Made by a program: the position numbers and the translations under genes
Shown: positions 1 through 7,364 of the stretch, in pieces
Layout of the letters: every line of letters starts with the position of its first letter
Position numbering within the stretch: the stretch's first letter is position 1
Source: Acidobacteriota bacterium
GTDB taxonomy: Bacteria > Acidobacteriota > Vicinamibacteria > Vicinamibacterales > 2-12-FULL-66-21
DNA length: 64,000 bases
Reading direction: 5' to 3'
Assembly: GCA_003222675.1 (NCBI GenBank)
Contig: QHWT01000064.1
Coordinates: 1 to 64,000 of the forward strand
The notes under the pieces: generated by a model
What the model saw: only the letters and a program-made list of their open reading frames with translations
Told to the model about the DNA's origin: nothing
Database searches by the model: none

Positions 1-2
1 GA

Positions 3-740
3 TTCGAGGAAAAGCCGGATGCGGCGCGCCTCACCGAGCTGAAGAGCAGCGCCCCGAAAGGATCGACAGTTGGCGGGCTCTCTCCTGAAAAGCCGTTCGT
101 CGCATCGATGGGGATTTACGTGTTCTCGCGCGAGGTGCTGCTCGACACGCTGCAGCGACCCGGGATTGATTTCGGCAAGGAGATCATCCCGGCAGCGCTC
201 CGCTCGCTCAATGTGCACTCGTACCTGTATCGCGGCTACTGGGCCGACGTCGGAACAATCGACGCCTTCTACGACGCGAACATCCAGCTGACGCAACGCG
301 GCGCCCCCTTCAACTTCTTTCACCCGCACCGCCCGATCTACACGCACCCGCGGTTCCTGCCGTCGACGCGGACGTACGACTCCACCATCGACGCGTCGAT
401 CATCGCTGAAGGATGTTTCCTGGATCGATGCCGCATCTCGGCATCCGTGATCGGAATCCGCACACACGTCGGCACCGGCACGTCCATCACGCGATCCGTG
501 CTGCTCGGGGCGGACTATTACGAGGAGGAAGGCGCGGCGGGTGACGACGTCGAACTCGGCATCGGCCGCAACGTCGTCCTCGATCGCGTAATCGTCGACA
601 AGAATGCCCGCATCGCCGACGGCGTGCGCCTGGTGAACGATCAGAACGTCACGAATGCCGACGGCGAGGGTTGGTGCATTCGCGACGGGATCATCGTCGT
701 GCCGAAAGGCGCGGTGGTCAGATCGGGCACGGCGAGTTGA
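3..740 (+). CDS. glgC: Glucose-1-phosphate adenylyltransferase, C-terminal part
   Basis: This is the last 245 codons of ADP-glucose pyrophosphorylase, cut by the left edge of the window. The enzyme makes ADP-glucose from glucose-1-phosphate and ATP for glycogen synthesis. The visible part begins with the FEEKP motif of the sugar-phosphate site, continues with the GIYVF and GYWADVGTIDAFYDAN segments typical of GlgC, and ends in the left-handed beta-helix of hexapeptide repeats that carries the allosteric site. The reading frame is open from base 3 to the TGA at 738-740. Family assignment is secure. The start and catalytic N-terminus lie outside the window. Confidence 0.93.
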   Translation, partial: FEEKPDAARLTELKSSAPKGSTVGGLSPEKPFVASMGIYVFSREVLLDTLQRPGIDFGKEIIPAALRSLNVHSYLYRGYWADVGTIDAFYDANIQLTQRGAPFNFFHPHRPIYTHPRFLPSTRTYDSTIDASIIAEGCFLDRCRISASVIGIRTHVGTGTSITRSVLLGADYYEEEGAAGDDVELGIGRNVVLDRVIVDKNARIADGVRLVNDQNVTNADGEGWCIRDGIIVVPKGAVVRSGTAS

Positions 741-1031
741 AAGGTGAACAGGCGGCGCATTCCCGAGTCACCTACCATCTCGCGCAAAGACCGCAGAGCG
801 GTTTTCTTGTCCGTACTCAATAGCAGCGTCCGTCGGTGCTCGTATTCGAAGCCACCGCGAAGCTGCCGTCCGGTCGGCGCGCTTTCGCGCACTCCAGGTG
901 CCCCGCAAGTCATCCCATTTCTCGTCCCGCGACTGTCCGGCGGTACCGAAGTCGAACAAATGCAAACCTTTCGACAGGATTCCCGTCTAACGCGCATGGA
1001 TGGATGAGAGCGAAGCACGGACGGAGGTCCT
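741..1031. other. Intergenic gap between glgC and the HExxH gene
   Basis: This is 291 bases in which I see no convincing gene. The open frames here lack a ribosome-binding site and have unlikely composition (Arg/Ser-rich). No terminator with a T-run was found. The only functional signal is the GGAGG just before the next start codon, at 1023-1027. Confidence 0.5.
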
Positions 1032-1544
1032 ATGCTCTCGCTCTTGCCGGCTCTGTTTTGCGCGGGACTCATTACGTCCTCGTTACCTCAGTCGAAAACC
1101 GATCTCCTCGAATCTCCGTACCGTCACGTGCGGACGACGAACCTGCGCGTCCGGTACCTGCTGGAGATGGGCGTCAGGCGGTCTGCCACGTTCGCGTCGC
1201 TCCTCGCCCGGCTGAACGCCAGCGACGTGATCGTGTATATCGAGCAGACCGACGACATGCCGAAGACGCTCGAAGGCCGGCTGATGCTGCTGCCGTTGGC
1301 GAACCACCAGCGGTACCTGCGCATTCAAATCAACCGCACCGGCACACCCACCGAGCTCATCTCGCTCATGGGCCACGAGCTGCGTCACGCGATTGAAGTC
1401 GCGGACGCCACCGACGTGCGCGACGAACGCGCGCTGGAGCGGCTGTATCAGCGCATCGGCATGCCGAGCGCAGCGCTCCACACCTACGATACCGACGCCG
1501 CACAGACGACGGGGAGACGGGTGAGGAAGGAATTACTGACCTAG
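1032..1544 (+). CDS. Small exported protein with HELRH zinc-site motif
   Basis: The 170-residue protein starts at an ATG preceded by GGAGG at 1023-1027. Residues 1-20 look like a short signal peptide. Residues 115-122 read HELRHAIE, a HExxH zinc-binding motif of the gluzincin/metzincin type, but no third zinc ligand can be assigned with confidence. The rest is mixed and unrecognised. Similar small HExxH proteins are frequent in Acidobacteria, though none has a defined substrate that I know. It may be a periplasmic zinc peptidase or a degenerate relative. It stands alone, followed by a short tandem-repeat gap and the convergent sixA gene. Confidence 0.6.
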   Translation: MLSLLPALFCAGLITSSLPQSKTDLLESPYRHVRTTNLRVRYLLEMGVRRSATFASLLARLNASDVIVYIEQTDDMPKTLEGRLMLLPLANHQRYLRIQINRTGTPTELISLMGHELRHAIEVADATDVRDERALERLYQRIGMPSAALHTYDTDAAQTTGRRVRKELLT

Positions 1545-1550
1545 ACGATC

Positions 1551-1616
1551 AATGTTCAATGTTCAATGTGCAGTGTTCAACGAAAACATCAGTGAGCATT
1601 CAGCATTGGACATTGA
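1551..1616. repeat. Heptamer tandem repeat pair (TGTTCAA and facing CATT-rich arm)
   Basis: Bases 1551-1581 hold repeats of TGTTCAA with a 7-base period. Bases 1592-1616 hold imperfect facing copies (CATTCAG, CATTGGA, CATTGAC), so the two halves could pair as a long imperfect hairpin. It lies in the gap between two convergent genes. It belongs to the short-repeat class found throughout this window. Confidence 0.65.
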
Positions 1617-1646
1617 CCCTCCATGCAACGAGCGCAGCGTGTTTTG

Positions 1647-2147
1647 TCAGGCGAGGCTTCGTAGCATTCTGGGCATGGCGAACCAGCGCAGCGCGCCGAC
1701 ACCTTTCGGGGGCAGCACTTCGAAATCGATTCGGCAGACGCCCCCTTTCTTGAACTCGAGCGGCGCTTTCGCGCCGATCAATTGCGCGGCAAGCTCTCCA
1801 AGGTTCGGTTCATGGCCGACGAGCGCGATGCGCTCCTTGCGCGCGTGGCGGCCGATTTCCTGGATCACCGCGGCGGGAGTGCCCGCCGGCGCGAGCGCGT
1901 CGGACGCCGCGACAGGCGGCTTGCTCTTGAGGATCTCGGCGATCACGTCCGCCGTCTGGCGCGTGCGCACCAGCGGGCTCGTGATGATTTGGTCGAATGT
2001 CACGCCAAGCGCAACAAGGCCTCGCGCTTCCTTTCGCAGCTTCGTAATCCCGCTACTCGTCAGCGGCCGCTTGGAGTCATCGGGCCAATCCTCGCCGCGA
2101 TCCTCGGCGACGCCGTGGCGGACGAGATAGAGTTCCAGCATCGCCAT
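1647..2147 (-). CDS. sixA: SixA-type phosphohistidine phosphatase (histidine phosphatase superfamily)
   Basis: The 166-residue protein has the RHG motif at residues 10-12, whose His11 is the expected phospho-acceptor. A second histidine sits in the VGHEPNLG segment at His112, and arginines lie in SPLVRTRQTA. This is the small SixA form of the histidine phosphatase superfamily, which in E. coli removes phosphate from histidine phosphotransfer proteins. Its start codon overlaps the stop of the CHAD gene (TGATG at 2145-2149), so the two are translationally coupled. SixA-CHAD pairing beside an exopolyphosphatase suggests a role in phosphate or polyphosphate biology rather than phosphorelay control; that is inference. 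Confidence 0.88.
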   Translation of the reverse strand: MAMLELYLVRHGVAEDRGEDWPDDSKRPLTSSGITKLRKEARGLVALGVTFDQIITSPLVRTRQTADVIAEILKSKPPVAASDALAPAGTPAAVIQEIGRHARKERIALVGHEPNLGELAAQLIGAKAPLEFKKGGVCRIDFEVLPPKGVGALRWFAMPRMLRSLA

Positions 2148-3097
2148 CAGCTTCGGCTGCCCGCGGTCCGCCGCCGCGCCGGCAGCGCCATCTTGGCAGC
2201 TCGCGACCGCCGCGGCGCAGTGAGGCGCACGGCCACCTGCAATCGCGAGGTCTCGAGCGCCTCACGCAGCAACGGAAGCATCGCAATATAGCGACCGTGC
2301 AGATGACGACATTCGTCTTCGATGCGACGCGCGAGCACCGCAAGACCGACGTCGGGCGTATCGCGCTGCGCTCCGCGGGGAGCCGCCGCAACCGCCGCGA
2401 CATGATGCTGCAGCACTTGCAGATCGTGGAGCCTGCCGAGCGCATCCTGCACACGCTTCAACGTCCGCACCGTCGCAGCCGCGGGTGCGGCGCCGCTCTC
2501 AGTGGCAATCTCTACCGCATAGCGGAGCTTCTTCGCCGCGATCCGCACCTGGTGCAGCGCTTCGGGTGCGTAGATCTGGCCGGCCTGCTCGATCGCTCGA
2601 TCGAGCCGCCGGGCGCGTTTGGCGATTCGCGAGGCCAGCGCGGCGCGCCAGTTGTGGCCTGGCGTTGGTGCGAGGAGCGCCAGTCGGACGGACTCGAGGC
2701 GCTTCGCGAGCTTATCGCCGTTCACGTCTGCAAGCCGTTCGTGCATCCTGGCACGCCGGCGCTCGCGCTCTTCGATGACATGGGCGCGCACGTCGACCAC
2801 CGCCGGGCGCGAAACGCCGGGCTTCTCTCCCATTTCCTCCAGCAGTTGAAGCGTGACGTCGAGCTCGCGCACCGTGCCGAGCGCACGCGTCAGCCGCCTG
2901 ATTTTTCTGCGCGCCTTGCCGCGTTTGCTGCCATTGAGGCCGTCGGTCAGCACCGGCACGGCCTCGCGCAGCCGCCGCGACGCGACGCGCGCCTGATGCA
3001 CGCCGATATCGTCACCCGCGATCGCCCGGGGCAAATGGCGGTGCAATGCGCGAGTGCGGCGTTCGAGGAGGCGGACCAGGTTGGGTGAACGGTTCAT
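2147..3097 (-). CDS. CHAD domain protein (putative polyphosphate-binding)
   Basis: This 316-residue protein is built almost entirely of a CHAD domain (conserved histidine alpha-helical domain). It shows the two diagnostic repeats: VHQARVASRRLREAV near residue 35 and LHQVRIAAKKLRYAV near residue 200. CHAD proteins are known to bind polyphosphate through a basic helical surface and to localise to polyphosphate granules. I chose the ATG at 3097 because the repeat signature begins soon after it; an upstream extension to 3151 has no family support. The gene is divergent from ppx/gppA with 95 bases between starts, and it overlaps sixA by the TGATG junction. Confidence 0.9.
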   Translation of the reverse strand: MNRSPNLVRLLERRTRALHRHLPRAIAGDDIGVHQARVASRRLREAVPVLTDGLNGSKRGKARRKIRRLTRALGTVRELDVTLQLLEEMGEKPGVSRPAVVDVRAHVIEERERRRARMHERLADVNGDKLAKRLESVRLALLAPTPGHNWRAALASRIAKRARRLDRAIEQAGQIYAPEALHQVRIAAKKLRYAVEIATESGAAPAAATVRTLKRVQDALGRLHDLQVLQHHVAAVAAAPRGAQRDTPDVGLAVLARRIEDECRHLHGRYIAMLPLLREALETSRLQVAVRLTAPRRSRAAKMALPARRRTAGSRS

Positions 3098-3192
3098 GGT
3101 AGGATTGCGGCCGGCTCGACGGAAGGCCAGTATATATCGCAGGTGTAACAAGCAAGGACGCCGCCAGCCGGGCCGTTTCGGCTCCCGCCTTC
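3098..3192. promoter_or_regulatory. Divergent promoter region between CHAD gene and ppx
   Basis: The 95-base gap separates the divergent starts at 3097 and 3193. A TATATAT stretch near 3131-3137 is the only clear AT-rich element and could act as a -10 site. No PHO-box-like array like that before pstB is visible here. Shared control of the sixA-CHAD and ppx sides is plausible from the geometry alone. Confidence 0.35.
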
Positions 3193-4863
3193 ATGCGTAT
3201 TGCCGCCATCGACATTGGAACGAACTCCATCCACATGATCGTCGTGCAGGTCCGCCCAGACCTGTCCTTCGAAGTCATTGATCGGGAAAAGGAAATGGTT
3301 CGTCTGGGCGCGGGAGGTCTTGACGGACGCAGTCTCACGCCCACGGCCATCAGGGCTGCCCTGCAGACACTTGCCAAGTTCAAGCGTCTCGCGGATTCGC
3401 ACAAAGTTGACGAGATTGTGGCTTCGGCGACCTCTGCCACTCGCGAAGCTGACAACGGCGGCGATTTCATCGCGGAGGTGGAACGGCAGACCGGCATACG
3501 GATTCGCGTGATTTCGGGGGCAGAGGAGGCGCGCCTCATCCATCTCGCGGCGGCTTACGGAGTCGATATTGGCGGCAGCCCCGCCGTGGTGATTGACATC
3601 GGCGGCGGAAGCGTCGAGATCACCCTCGGATCCGCGACCCATCTGACGCAGGCTGAAAGCTTCAAGCTCGGCGTCATCAGGCTCACGGAACGCTTCGTGA
3701 AGTCGGATCCGCTTTCCGATCGTGACGAGCGCCGGCTCGTCAAACATATAAACCAGGAACTCGGGTCGTACGTTGACGGCATCGCAGGACGCAAGTTCGA
3801 GCGCGTGATCGGCACGTCCGGCACAATCTTGAGCCTGGGAGCGCTCGCACTGAACGAAGAAGGCGGCACCAATCCGGAGGAGCTGCGGAATCGGCGCGTC
3901 GCGGCGAAGACGATCCACCGAATCAGGAAGCGGCTCAGCAGCGTCGATTTGGAAGCGCGCCTTCACATACCCGGCCTCGACCCGCGCCGCGCGGATATCG
4001 CGGTGGCGGGGTCGATTCTGCTCGATACGATCCTGCGTCACCTCAACACGCAGCACTTGACGCTCTGCGATCTCGCGCTGCGTGAAGGGCTCGTGCTCGA
4101 CTACATCCACCGCAACACCTTTCGCATCCGCAAGGTGGAGCGCTACCCCGACGTGCGCCGCCGGAGCATCGTGGAACTCGGGGAGCGCTGCCGCTACTGG
4201 GCGGAGCACGCGCAACAGGTCGCGCGACTCGCGGTGTCCTTGTTCGATCAGACGCGCGCGATGCACAAGCTCGGCGATCGGGAGCGCGAGTGGCTCGAGT
4301 ATGGAGCGCTGCTGCACGATGTCGGCGTCCACATCAGCTACGAGAAGCACCATCGACACTCGTACTACCTGATCAAGAACGGCGACCTGCGCGGGTTCGA
4401 TCCCGCGGAAATCGAGATCATCGCGCTCATCGCGCGCTACCATCGACAAGCGGCGCCGAAGAAATCCCACGACGGTTACGGCACGCTCAAAGGCGCGGAG
4501 CGCCGAACGGTCCGTGCGCTCTCGGCGATGGTCCGGCTGGCCGAAGGCCTCGATCGCAGCCACTCGCAAGCGGTCTCCGGCGTTGACGTGTTCCCACGCG
4601 GCGACGCTTACTTCGTGCGCCTGCGCGCATCGGGAGACGCGGAACTCGAATTGTGGGCGGCGGTTCGCCACGCGGCGCCGCTCGAAAAGATGCTCGGCCG
4701 CCCGATTCGCTTCGAAGTGTCGGGACGAGAGCACAAGGAACGCAGATCGAATGTTGAACAATCTGACCACGCCGCACGAGTATCCCGGAAAGCTGTTCGT
4801 CGTGGAGGGCATCGACGGGTCGGGAAAGACGACGCAGCTGGCGCTGCTGGCGAAGTGGCTTAG
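3193..4863 (+). CDS. ppx: Ppx/GppA exopolyphosphatase with C-terminal HD domain
   Basis: The 556-residue protein opens with MRIAAIDIGTNSIHMIV, the phosphate-1 motif of the ASKHA fold. It has the DIGGGSVEIT phosphate-2 motif near residue 135 and a C-terminal HD-type domain (LLHDVGVH, His375-Asp376) typical of long Ppx/GppA enzymes. These hydrolyse polyphosphate ends or pppGpp. The last 37 codons run in a second frame through the start of the next gene (113-base overlap with the ATG at 4751). The residues there (RRGGHRRVGKDDAAG) do not look like a family C-terminus, so a frameshift near 4750 or a natural read-on tail is possible. Exopolyphosphatase is favoured over GppA by the CHAD, PstB and PhoU neighbours. 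Confidence 0.92.
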   Translation: MRIAAIDIGTNSIHMIVVQVRPDLSFEVIDREKEMVRLGAGGLDGRSLTPTAIRAALQTLAKFKRLADSHKVDEIVASATSATREADNGGDFIAEVERQTGIRIRVISGAEEARLIHLAAAYGVDIGGSPAVVIDIGGGSVEITLGSATHLTQAESFKLGVIRLTERFVKSDPLSDRDERRLVKHINQELGSYVDGIAGRKFERVIGTSGTILSLGALALNEEGGTNPEELRNRRVAAKTIHRIRKRLSSVDLEARLHIPGLDPRRADIAVAGSILLDTILRHLNTQHLTLCDLALREGLVLDYIHRNTFRIRKVERYPDVRRRSIVELGERCRYWAEHAQQVARLAVSLFDQTRAMHKLGDREREWLEYGALLHDVGVHISYEKHHRHSYYLIKNGDLRGFDPAEIEIIALIARYHRQAAPKKSHDGYGTLKGAERRTVRALSAMVRLAEGLDRSHSQAVSGVDVFPRGDAYFVRLRASGDAELELWAAVRHAAPLEKMLGRPIRFEVSGREHKERRSNVEQSDHAARVSRKAVRRGGHRRVGKDDAAGAAGEVA

Positions 4864-5446
4864 CGCGGCTGGCCACCCGGTGTTCATGACCGAGTGGAAT
4901 TCATCGGCGCTGGTGAAAGCGGCGACAAAGGCCGGCAAGAAGAAGAACGCGCTGACGCCGATGACATTCAGCCTGCTCCACGCGACCGACTTCGCGGACC
5001 GGCTGCTCTATAACATCATCCCGCCGCTCAAGGCCGGAATGATTGTGCTCGCCGACCGCTACTCGTACACGGCATTCGCGCGCGATGCGGCGCGCGGCGT
5101 TGATCGGCGCTGGGTGCGCGAGCTTTACAGCTTCGCGGCCAAGCCGGACATGGCGGTGTACTTCCGCGTGCCGATCGACGTCTCGGTAGACCGCCTGCTC
5201 GCGCGGCGCGTGAAGCTGAAATTCTATGAAGCCGGACTCGACATGGGCTGGAGCACGAACGCCGTGGAGAGCTTCCGCATGTTCCAGGGCAAGGTGCTCG
5301 ACGAGTACGACCGCCTTGTCGAAGAGTACGGCCTGAGCGTCGTCAACGCCATCGGCAGCATTACCGAGCAGCAGCGCGTGTTCCGCAAGCTCGTGTCGCA
5401 GCACCTGGAGATCGAGAATCATGAACAGCTCGACGAATCCGCCTGA
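4751..5446 (+). CDS. Thymidylate-kinase-like P-loop protein, copy 1
   Basis: The 231-residue protein carries a canonical P-loop GIDGSGKTT at residues 20-28 and the DRY motif of thymidylate kinases (LADRYSYTAFAR). The middle and C-terminal parts differ from housekeeping Tmk, with a segment RRVKLKFYEAGLDMG where the LID is expected. I place the start at the ATG at 4751 inside the ppx gene; everything upstream in this frame is ppx shadow. The next gene is a diverged paralogue that overlaps it by 26 bases. Dedicated dTMP synthesis by two tandem copies in a polyphosphate locus seems unlikely, so a polyphosphate- or nucleotide-linked kinase role is inferred but unproven. Confidence 0.82.
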   Translation: MLNNLTTPHEYPGKLFVVEGIDGSGKTTQLALLAKWLSAAGHPVFMTEWNSSALVKAATKAGKKKNALTPMTFSLLHATDFADRLLYNIIPPLKAGMIVLADRYSYTAFARDAARGVDRRWVRELYSFAAKPDMAVYFRVPIDVSVDRLLARRVKLKFYEAGLDMGWSTNAVESFRMFQGKVLDEYDRLVEEYGLSVVNAIGSITEQQRVFRKLVSQHLEIENHEQLDESA

Positions 5447-6176
5447 GCCCACGGAGGGCAGCCGGGCGGGCCACTATTACAGCTACGGCATTCCGTACCT
5501 GTCGATCGACAACTATCCGGGAAAACTGATTGCGATCGAAGGGACCGACGGCGTCGGACGCTCCACGCAGATCCGGCTGCTGCGTGAATGGCTCGAGATC
5601 CAGGGCTACGGCGTCATCGAGACCGGCTGGACGCGATCGGAGCTGATGCAGCCGACGATTGAGGTCGCCAAGGGGAGCAACACGCTCAACAAGCTGACGT
5701 TCGTGCTCCTCTACGCGACCGACTTCGCAGACCGCCTCGAAAAGGAGATCATCCCGGCGCTGAAAGCGGGCTTCATCGTGCTGTCGGACCGGTACATCTT
5801 CACGGCGCTCGCGCGCGCGGGCGTGCGCGGCGTGGATCGCGCGTGGATCAGAAATCTCTACGGCTTCGGCATCGCGCCGCACCTGGTCTTCTACCTGCGC
5901 ATCGATGAAAAGACGCTGATCCGGCGCGTGCTGCAATCGCGCGGCATGGACTACTGGGAATCGGGCATGGACCTGAAGCTCGGCGACGATATCTACGAAA
6001 GCTTCCGGGCGTACCAGAAGGCGCTGTTGAAAGAGTACGGCTCAATGGCGGACGAGTTCGGGTTCCGCGTGCTCGACGCGCGACGCAAGGTGGAAGTGAT
6101 CCAGGACGAGTTGCGGAGACAGATCGCGGGATTCCTTGCTGAGGCTGACGTGCCGGCTGCCGTCAGAACTGAGTAG
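5421..6176 (+). CDS. Thymidylate-kinase-like protein, copy 2, with altered P-loop
   Basis: The 251-residue paralogue of the preceding gene has an extra ~30-residue N-terminus (GHYYSYGIPYLSIDNYPGK). Its P-loop reads GTDGVGRST at residues 41-49, so the invariant Walker A lysine is arginine (Arg47). The LSDRYIFTALAR motif and the shared blocks ATDFADRL, RGVDRxWxRxLY and ESFRxxQ are kept. Loss of the lysine usually abolishes or weakens ATP hydrolysis, so this copy may be a regulatory or heterodimer partner of copy 1. It starts 26 bases before the stop of copy 1, which suggests coupled translation and fixed stoichiometry. The function is not known. Confidence 0.8.
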   Translation: MNSSTNPPEPTEGSRAGHYYSYGIPYLSIDNYPGKLIAIEGTDGVGRSTQIRLLREWLEIQGYGVIETGWTRSELMQPTIEVAKGSNTLNKLTFVLLYATDFADRLEKEIIPALKAGFIVLSDRYIFTALARAGVRGVDRAWIRNLYGFGIAPHLVFYLRIDEKTLIRRVLQSRGMDYWESGMDLKLGDDIYESFRAYQKALLKEYGSMADEFGFRVLDARRKVEVIQDELRRQIAGFLAEADVPAAVRTE

Positions 6177-6268
6177 AGAGGTGAGGAAACGGGAATGCCA
6201 GGTGGCCCCAAATGCCGGAGGCCACAAAGAGCGCGGCATTCGGCATCCGGGATTGACCAGCGTCAGAT

Positions 6269-6307
6269 GTTACACGTCCGTTACAGGACGGTAACGGACG
6301 TGAAACG
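6269..6307 (+). promoter_or_regulatory. PHO-box-like array of four 11-bp repeats upstream of pstB
   Basis: Four hexamers, GTTACA, GTTACA, GTAACG and GAAACG, start at 6269, 6280, 6291 and 6302. That is exactly every 11 bases, each followed by a 5-base spacer. This is the geometry of PhoB/PhoP binding sites (for example the TTAACA-N5 repeats of Bacillus and the 11-bp direct repeats of Streptomyces). The region is also a strong palindrome: ACGTCCGTTAC at 6274-6284 faces GTAACGGACGT at 6291-6301. A TAGCAT hexamer (6317-6322) follows 9 bases after the array, so the array takes the place of the -35 element, as in PhoB-activated promoters. Confidence 0.75.
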
Positions 6308-6316
6308 GGCTATCCC

Positions 6317-6322
6317 TAGCAT
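6317..6322 (+). promoter_or_regulatory. Candidate -10 element of pstB
   Basis: TAGCAT lies 9 bases after the PHO-box-like array and 6 bases before the ATG at 6329. If used, transcription would start at or next to the start codon, giving a leaderless message. There is no ribosome-binding site before 6329, which agrees with this. Confidence 0.45.
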
Positions 6323-6328
6323 GGGCTG

Positions 6329-7204
6329 ATGGCTGCCCCCGCCGTTTCATCCGAGCGCCCGACCATGGTTCCCGACATGCGTGCGGCGCTTGCGGCACGC
6401 GCCGAAGGGCGAATGGGCGGAGCGCGCGGCAACGGCACCGCCGGATCCACCGACAAGATCATCGTCCGGGATCTCAATTTCTATTACGGCACGAAGCGCG
6501 CGCTCGAGAACATCAACGTCACGATTCCTGCCAGACGCGTCACCGCCTTCATCGGTCCGTCCGGGTGTGGCAAGAGCACGTTCCTGCGGACGCTCAACCG
6601 GATGAACGACATCATCACGGGCTCACGCGTGGAAGGGGAAATCCGGATCGACGGACGCGACATCTACGACCGCGGTACGGACGTGGTGGCTCTGCGGCGC
6701 CGCGTCGGGATGGTGTTTCAGAAATCGAATCCGTTTCCAAAGTCGATCTTCGAGAATATCGCGTACGGGCTGCGGCTGAACGGGATGGCCGGAAGCCGAT
6801 CCGAGCTGGCCGGGCGCGTCGAACAGAGTCTCGAGGCGGCGGCGATCTGGGATGAAGTCAAGGATCGGCTCCATGAGTCCGCGCTGGCGCTCTCCGGCGG
6901 GCAGCAGCAGCGGCTCTGCATCGCGCGCGCGCTCGCCATCGCACCGGAAGTCCTCTTGATGGACGAACCGGCATCCGCGCTCGACCCGATCGCCACCCAG
7001 CGCATCGAGGAATTGATCTACCAGCTCAAGGCGAACTACACGATTGTCATCGTCACGCATAACATGCAGCAGGCGGCGCGCGTGTCGGACAACACCGCAT
7101 TCTTCTGGCTGGGGCGGCTCGTCGAATTCGGTCCGACCGATCGGATTTTCACGAACCCGGCCGAGAAGCTGACCGAAGATTACGTGACTGGACGATTCGG
7201 ATAA
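6329..7204 (+). CDS. pstB: Phosphate ABC transporter ATP-binding protein PstB
   Basis: The 291-residue ATPase energises high-affinity phosphate import. It has Walker [10 protein letters not shown] at residues 76-84, a PstB-type Q-loop ([17 protein letters not shown]), the signature [16 protein letters not shown] and Walker [14 protein letters not shown]. These exact variants are specific to PstB. The ATG at 6329 leaves an ~40-residue Ala/Gly-rich N-terminal extension before the domain; the ATG at 6365 is an alternative start. The PstS, PstC and PstA partners are not in the window, so the gene is separated from its transporter but followed by phoU. The 11-bp array upstream suggests induction by phosphate limitation. 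Confidence 0.96.
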   Translation: MAAPAVSSERPTMVPDMRAALAARAEGRMGGARGNGTAGSTDKIIVRDLNFYYGTKRALENINVTIPARRVTAFIGPSGCGKSTFLRTLNRMNDIITGSRVEGEIRIDGRDIYDRGTDVVALRRRVGMVFQKSNPFPKSIFENIAYGLRLNGMAGSRSELAGRVEQSLEAAAIWDEVKDRLHESALALSGGQQQRLCIARALAIAPEVLLMDEPASALDPIATQRIEELIYQLKANYTIVIVTHNMQQAARVSDNTAFFWLGRLVEFGPTDRIFTNPAEKLTEDYVTGRFG

Positions 7205-7364
7205 TCGAGGCATTCGAAGAAGACGAAGGACTCGAAGAAGCCGGAAGAAATCGAAACGAGATTCGCTCTTATCTTTGAATCACATTCCATCCCTTCGATT
7301 TATTGAAGGTTGATTGTCCTTCGATTCGTTCGATCGGTCCTTCGGCCTTCGATGTGAAACAGAC
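7205..7364. repeat. pstB-phoU gap with facing GAAG/CTTC short repeats
   Basis: Bases 7211-7255 are rich in TCGAAGAAG-type units, and 7298-7352 hold the facing CCTTCGAT-type units. The gap could therefore fold into a long imperfect hairpin. It resembles the other paired low-complexity repeats in the window and lies inside the presumed pstB-phoU transcription unit. Confidence 0.5.

Noticed and set aside
744-1007. Possible 87-codon gene after glgC
   Set aside because: No ribosome-binding site, biased Arg/Ser/Pro composition, no conserved pattern.
4514-4750. N-terminal extension of TMK-like copy 1 to 4514
   Set aside because: The 79 added codons lie in the second frame of ppx and have no family similarity; the P-loop protein starts at 4751.
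3094-4938. 614-codon open frame on the minus strand opposite ppx
   Set aside because: It is the antisense of a clear Ppx/GppA gene. Its composition is Arg/Ala/Glu-rich without any family motif; long antisense frames are expected in high-GC coding DNA.
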